Source: Candidatus Aminicenantota bacterium
GTDB taxonomy: Bacteria > Acidobacteriota > Aminicenantia > UBA2199
Direction: 5' to 3'
Length of the DNA stretch: 8,069 nt
NCBI GenBank assembly: GCA_030620255.1
Contig: JAUXFB010000045.1
Coordinates: forward strand, 1-8,069
Positions 7,215 to 8,069 of this stretch are shown here, one piece after another. Within the stretch, counting starts at the first letter, position 1, and each line of letters opens with the position of its first letter. The translations under genes were made by a program, and so were the position numbers. The notes beneath the pieces are model-generated. The model saw nothing but the letters and a program-made list of their open reading frames with translations, was not told the DNA's origin and did not search any database.

Positions 7215-8069
7215 TTAAGTAAATATAGGGAAAATAAAGCGGGCTAAAACTGCTAAAATAATAGCAATAATAAATGTCAAACCAGTGATTAGACCAGCTT
7301 TTTTCCAATTTAATTCTCTTGCTAATGCAGCAATTGTAGCTATACATGGGATATAAAATGTGGCAAATATTGTAAAACTGTAAATTTGAGCGGGAGTCAT
7401 AACAGTTAATACTTCCTTTGTTTTTAAAGCTGAAAACAAGAGAATGAGAGCTAACTCTTTGCGCATTATTCCAAATATTAAAGTAACACCCACAACTGCA
7501 GGTAGACCTAAAATACCTGAAGTAAAAGGGGATAGAAATGAGTTAATAGAGTTTGTTAAATTTAAGTGTTCAATCAATTCCAGTATGATACTTCCTATAA
7601 TTAAGAGTGGCCATGCAATATAAACAAACTCCTTTAATCTGAACCAGGTTTTTTTAAATAGTGCTTTAATACCAGGGAGATGGTATTTTGGTATTTCTAA
7701 AATTAAACCAGGGCTTACTTCAGGCATAGCTTTGGACATTAATTTACCAGTGAAACCAAGAACAATAATATTGATAATATATATTAAAACTGCAGCTTTT
7801 ATGGATATAAAAAATCCCACAAGGCCAAATATTATTGTCATTCTTGCTGAACATGGAACCATTGTTGTTAATGTGGCTGTAAAAAATTCATCTCTCGGGG
7901 ATTTTAAAATTCTTGTGGCCAAAATTCCAGGAACAGTGCATCCATATCCAAGAATAATTGGGACAACAGACATGCCGTGTAAACCAATTTTATGCATTAG
8001 ATTATCAATAAGGTAAGCAACCCTTGCAAGATAACCTGTATCTTCAAGAAGTGATAGCATTATAAAGAA
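7215..8069 (-). CDS. feoB: Ferrous iron transport protein B, C-terminal membrane part (5' end outside the window)
   Basis: This is the membrane permease portion of FeoB, which imports Fe(II) across the inner membrane. The frame is open through base 8069; the codons before the first visible ATG (8058-8060) read FFI and give FFIMLSLLEDTGYLARVAYL, the conserved segment after the first Gate region, so that ATG is internal. Visible are 284 residues with several hydrophobic helices. The conserved cysteine motifs are GYGCTVPG, VPCSAR and FYIPCIATIAALARE, and FGIMRKELALILL carries the conserved RKE. The N-terminal GTPase domain would lie beyond the right edge, so its presence, and any feoA partner, cannot be judged. 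It converges with deoA, with stop codons 12 bp apart and no hairpin between. No functional link to the nucleoside genes is apparent. Low GC and AGA arginine codons match the deo genes. Confidence 0.92.
   Translation of the reverse strand, partial: FFIMLSLLEDTGYLARVAYLIDNLMHKIGLHGMSVVPIILGYGCTVPGILATRILKSPRDEFFTATLTTMVPCSARMTIIFGLVGFFISIKAAVLIYIINIIVLGFTGKLMSKAMPEVSPGLILEIPKYHLPGIKALFKKTWFRLKEFVYIAWPLLIIGSIILELIEHLNLTNSINSFLSPFTSGILGLPAVVGVTLIFGIMRKELALILLFSALKTKEVLTVMTPAQIYSFTIFATFYIPCIATIAALARELNWKKAGLITGLTFIIAIILAVLARFIFPIFT

Noticed and set aside
7187..7302. Perfect 10-bp inverted repeat AAAAGCTGGT (7187-7196) and ACCAGCTTTT (7293-7302), the latter followed by further Ts, considered as a terminator or site pair.
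   Set aside because: The 96-base spacing is too long for an intrinsic terminator, and each arm encodes a Lys-Ala-Gly stretch (deoA QIKAGF, feoB KKAGLITG on the other strand), so coding coincidence explains it.
1..8069. Search by eye for CRISPR repeats, IS ends, tRNA or rRNA, riboswitch-like leaders and tandem repeats.
   Set aside because: None were recognisable; non-coding sequence amounts to short gaps of at most 110 bp that are explained by promoters, ribosome-binding sites and one terminator.

Overview
The window looks like a genome fragment from an AT-rich, Gram-negative bacterium. It holds one outer-membrane TonB-dependent receptor-like gene with a nonsense codon, a compact and apparently complete nucleoside-catabolism locus on two divergent transcription units, and the 3' part of a ferrous-iron transporter gene. 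The Oar-type receptor (SPRYNNIQIDGA plug segment, TGGGVNVITKSGTN) points to the Fibrobacteres-Chlorobi-Bacteroidetes group or a related candidate phylum. The sigma-70-like TTGACA-N17-TAGAAT promoter and usable Shine-Dalgarno sequences fit poorly with classical Bacteroidota. This placement is inference and is not secure at phylum level.

Layout. 1-2586 (+): TonB-dependent receptor, open at the left edge, interrupted by an in-frame TAA at 2155-2157 and then continuing in the same frame for 142 codons to a proper beta-barrel C-terminus. 2616-2649: strong intrinsic terminator, probably serving both strands. 2665-3483 and 3491-4651 (-): purine nucleoside phosphorylase and phosphopentomutase, transcribed deoB then punA. 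4652-4761: divergent intergenic region with back-to-back promoters. 4762-7202 (+): cytidine deaminase (cdd), deoxyribose-phosphate aldolase (deoC) and pyrimidine-nucleoside phosphorylase (deoA/pdp), closely packed. 7215-8069 (-): C-terminal part of FeoB, convergent with deoA and only 12 bp from it, running off the right edge. No gene-free stretch exceeds 110 bp.

How the genes work together. Cdd turns (deoxy)cytidine into (deoxy)uridine. The pyrimidine phosphorylase and PunA split pyrimidine and 6-oxopurine nucleosides into base plus (deoxy)ribose-1-phosphate. DeoB moves the phosphate to C5. DeoC cleaves deoxyribose-5-phosphate to acetaldehyde and glyceraldehyde-3-phosphate, while ribose-5-phosphate enters the pentose phosphate pathway. 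The five genes give a route from nucleosides to central carbon metabolism, but no transporter, kinase or dedicated regulator lies in the window.

The most notable points are the single nonsense codon in the receptor, the mirror-image promoter pair between deoB and cdd, unusual translation starts (GTG overlapping an ATG-TGA in deoC, very short leader on deoB, no Shine-Dalgarno at deoA), and a sharp base-composition and arginine-codon shift between the receptor gene and the rest. I found no CRISPR array, insertion sequence, tRNA or rRNA, and no convincing undescribed system.
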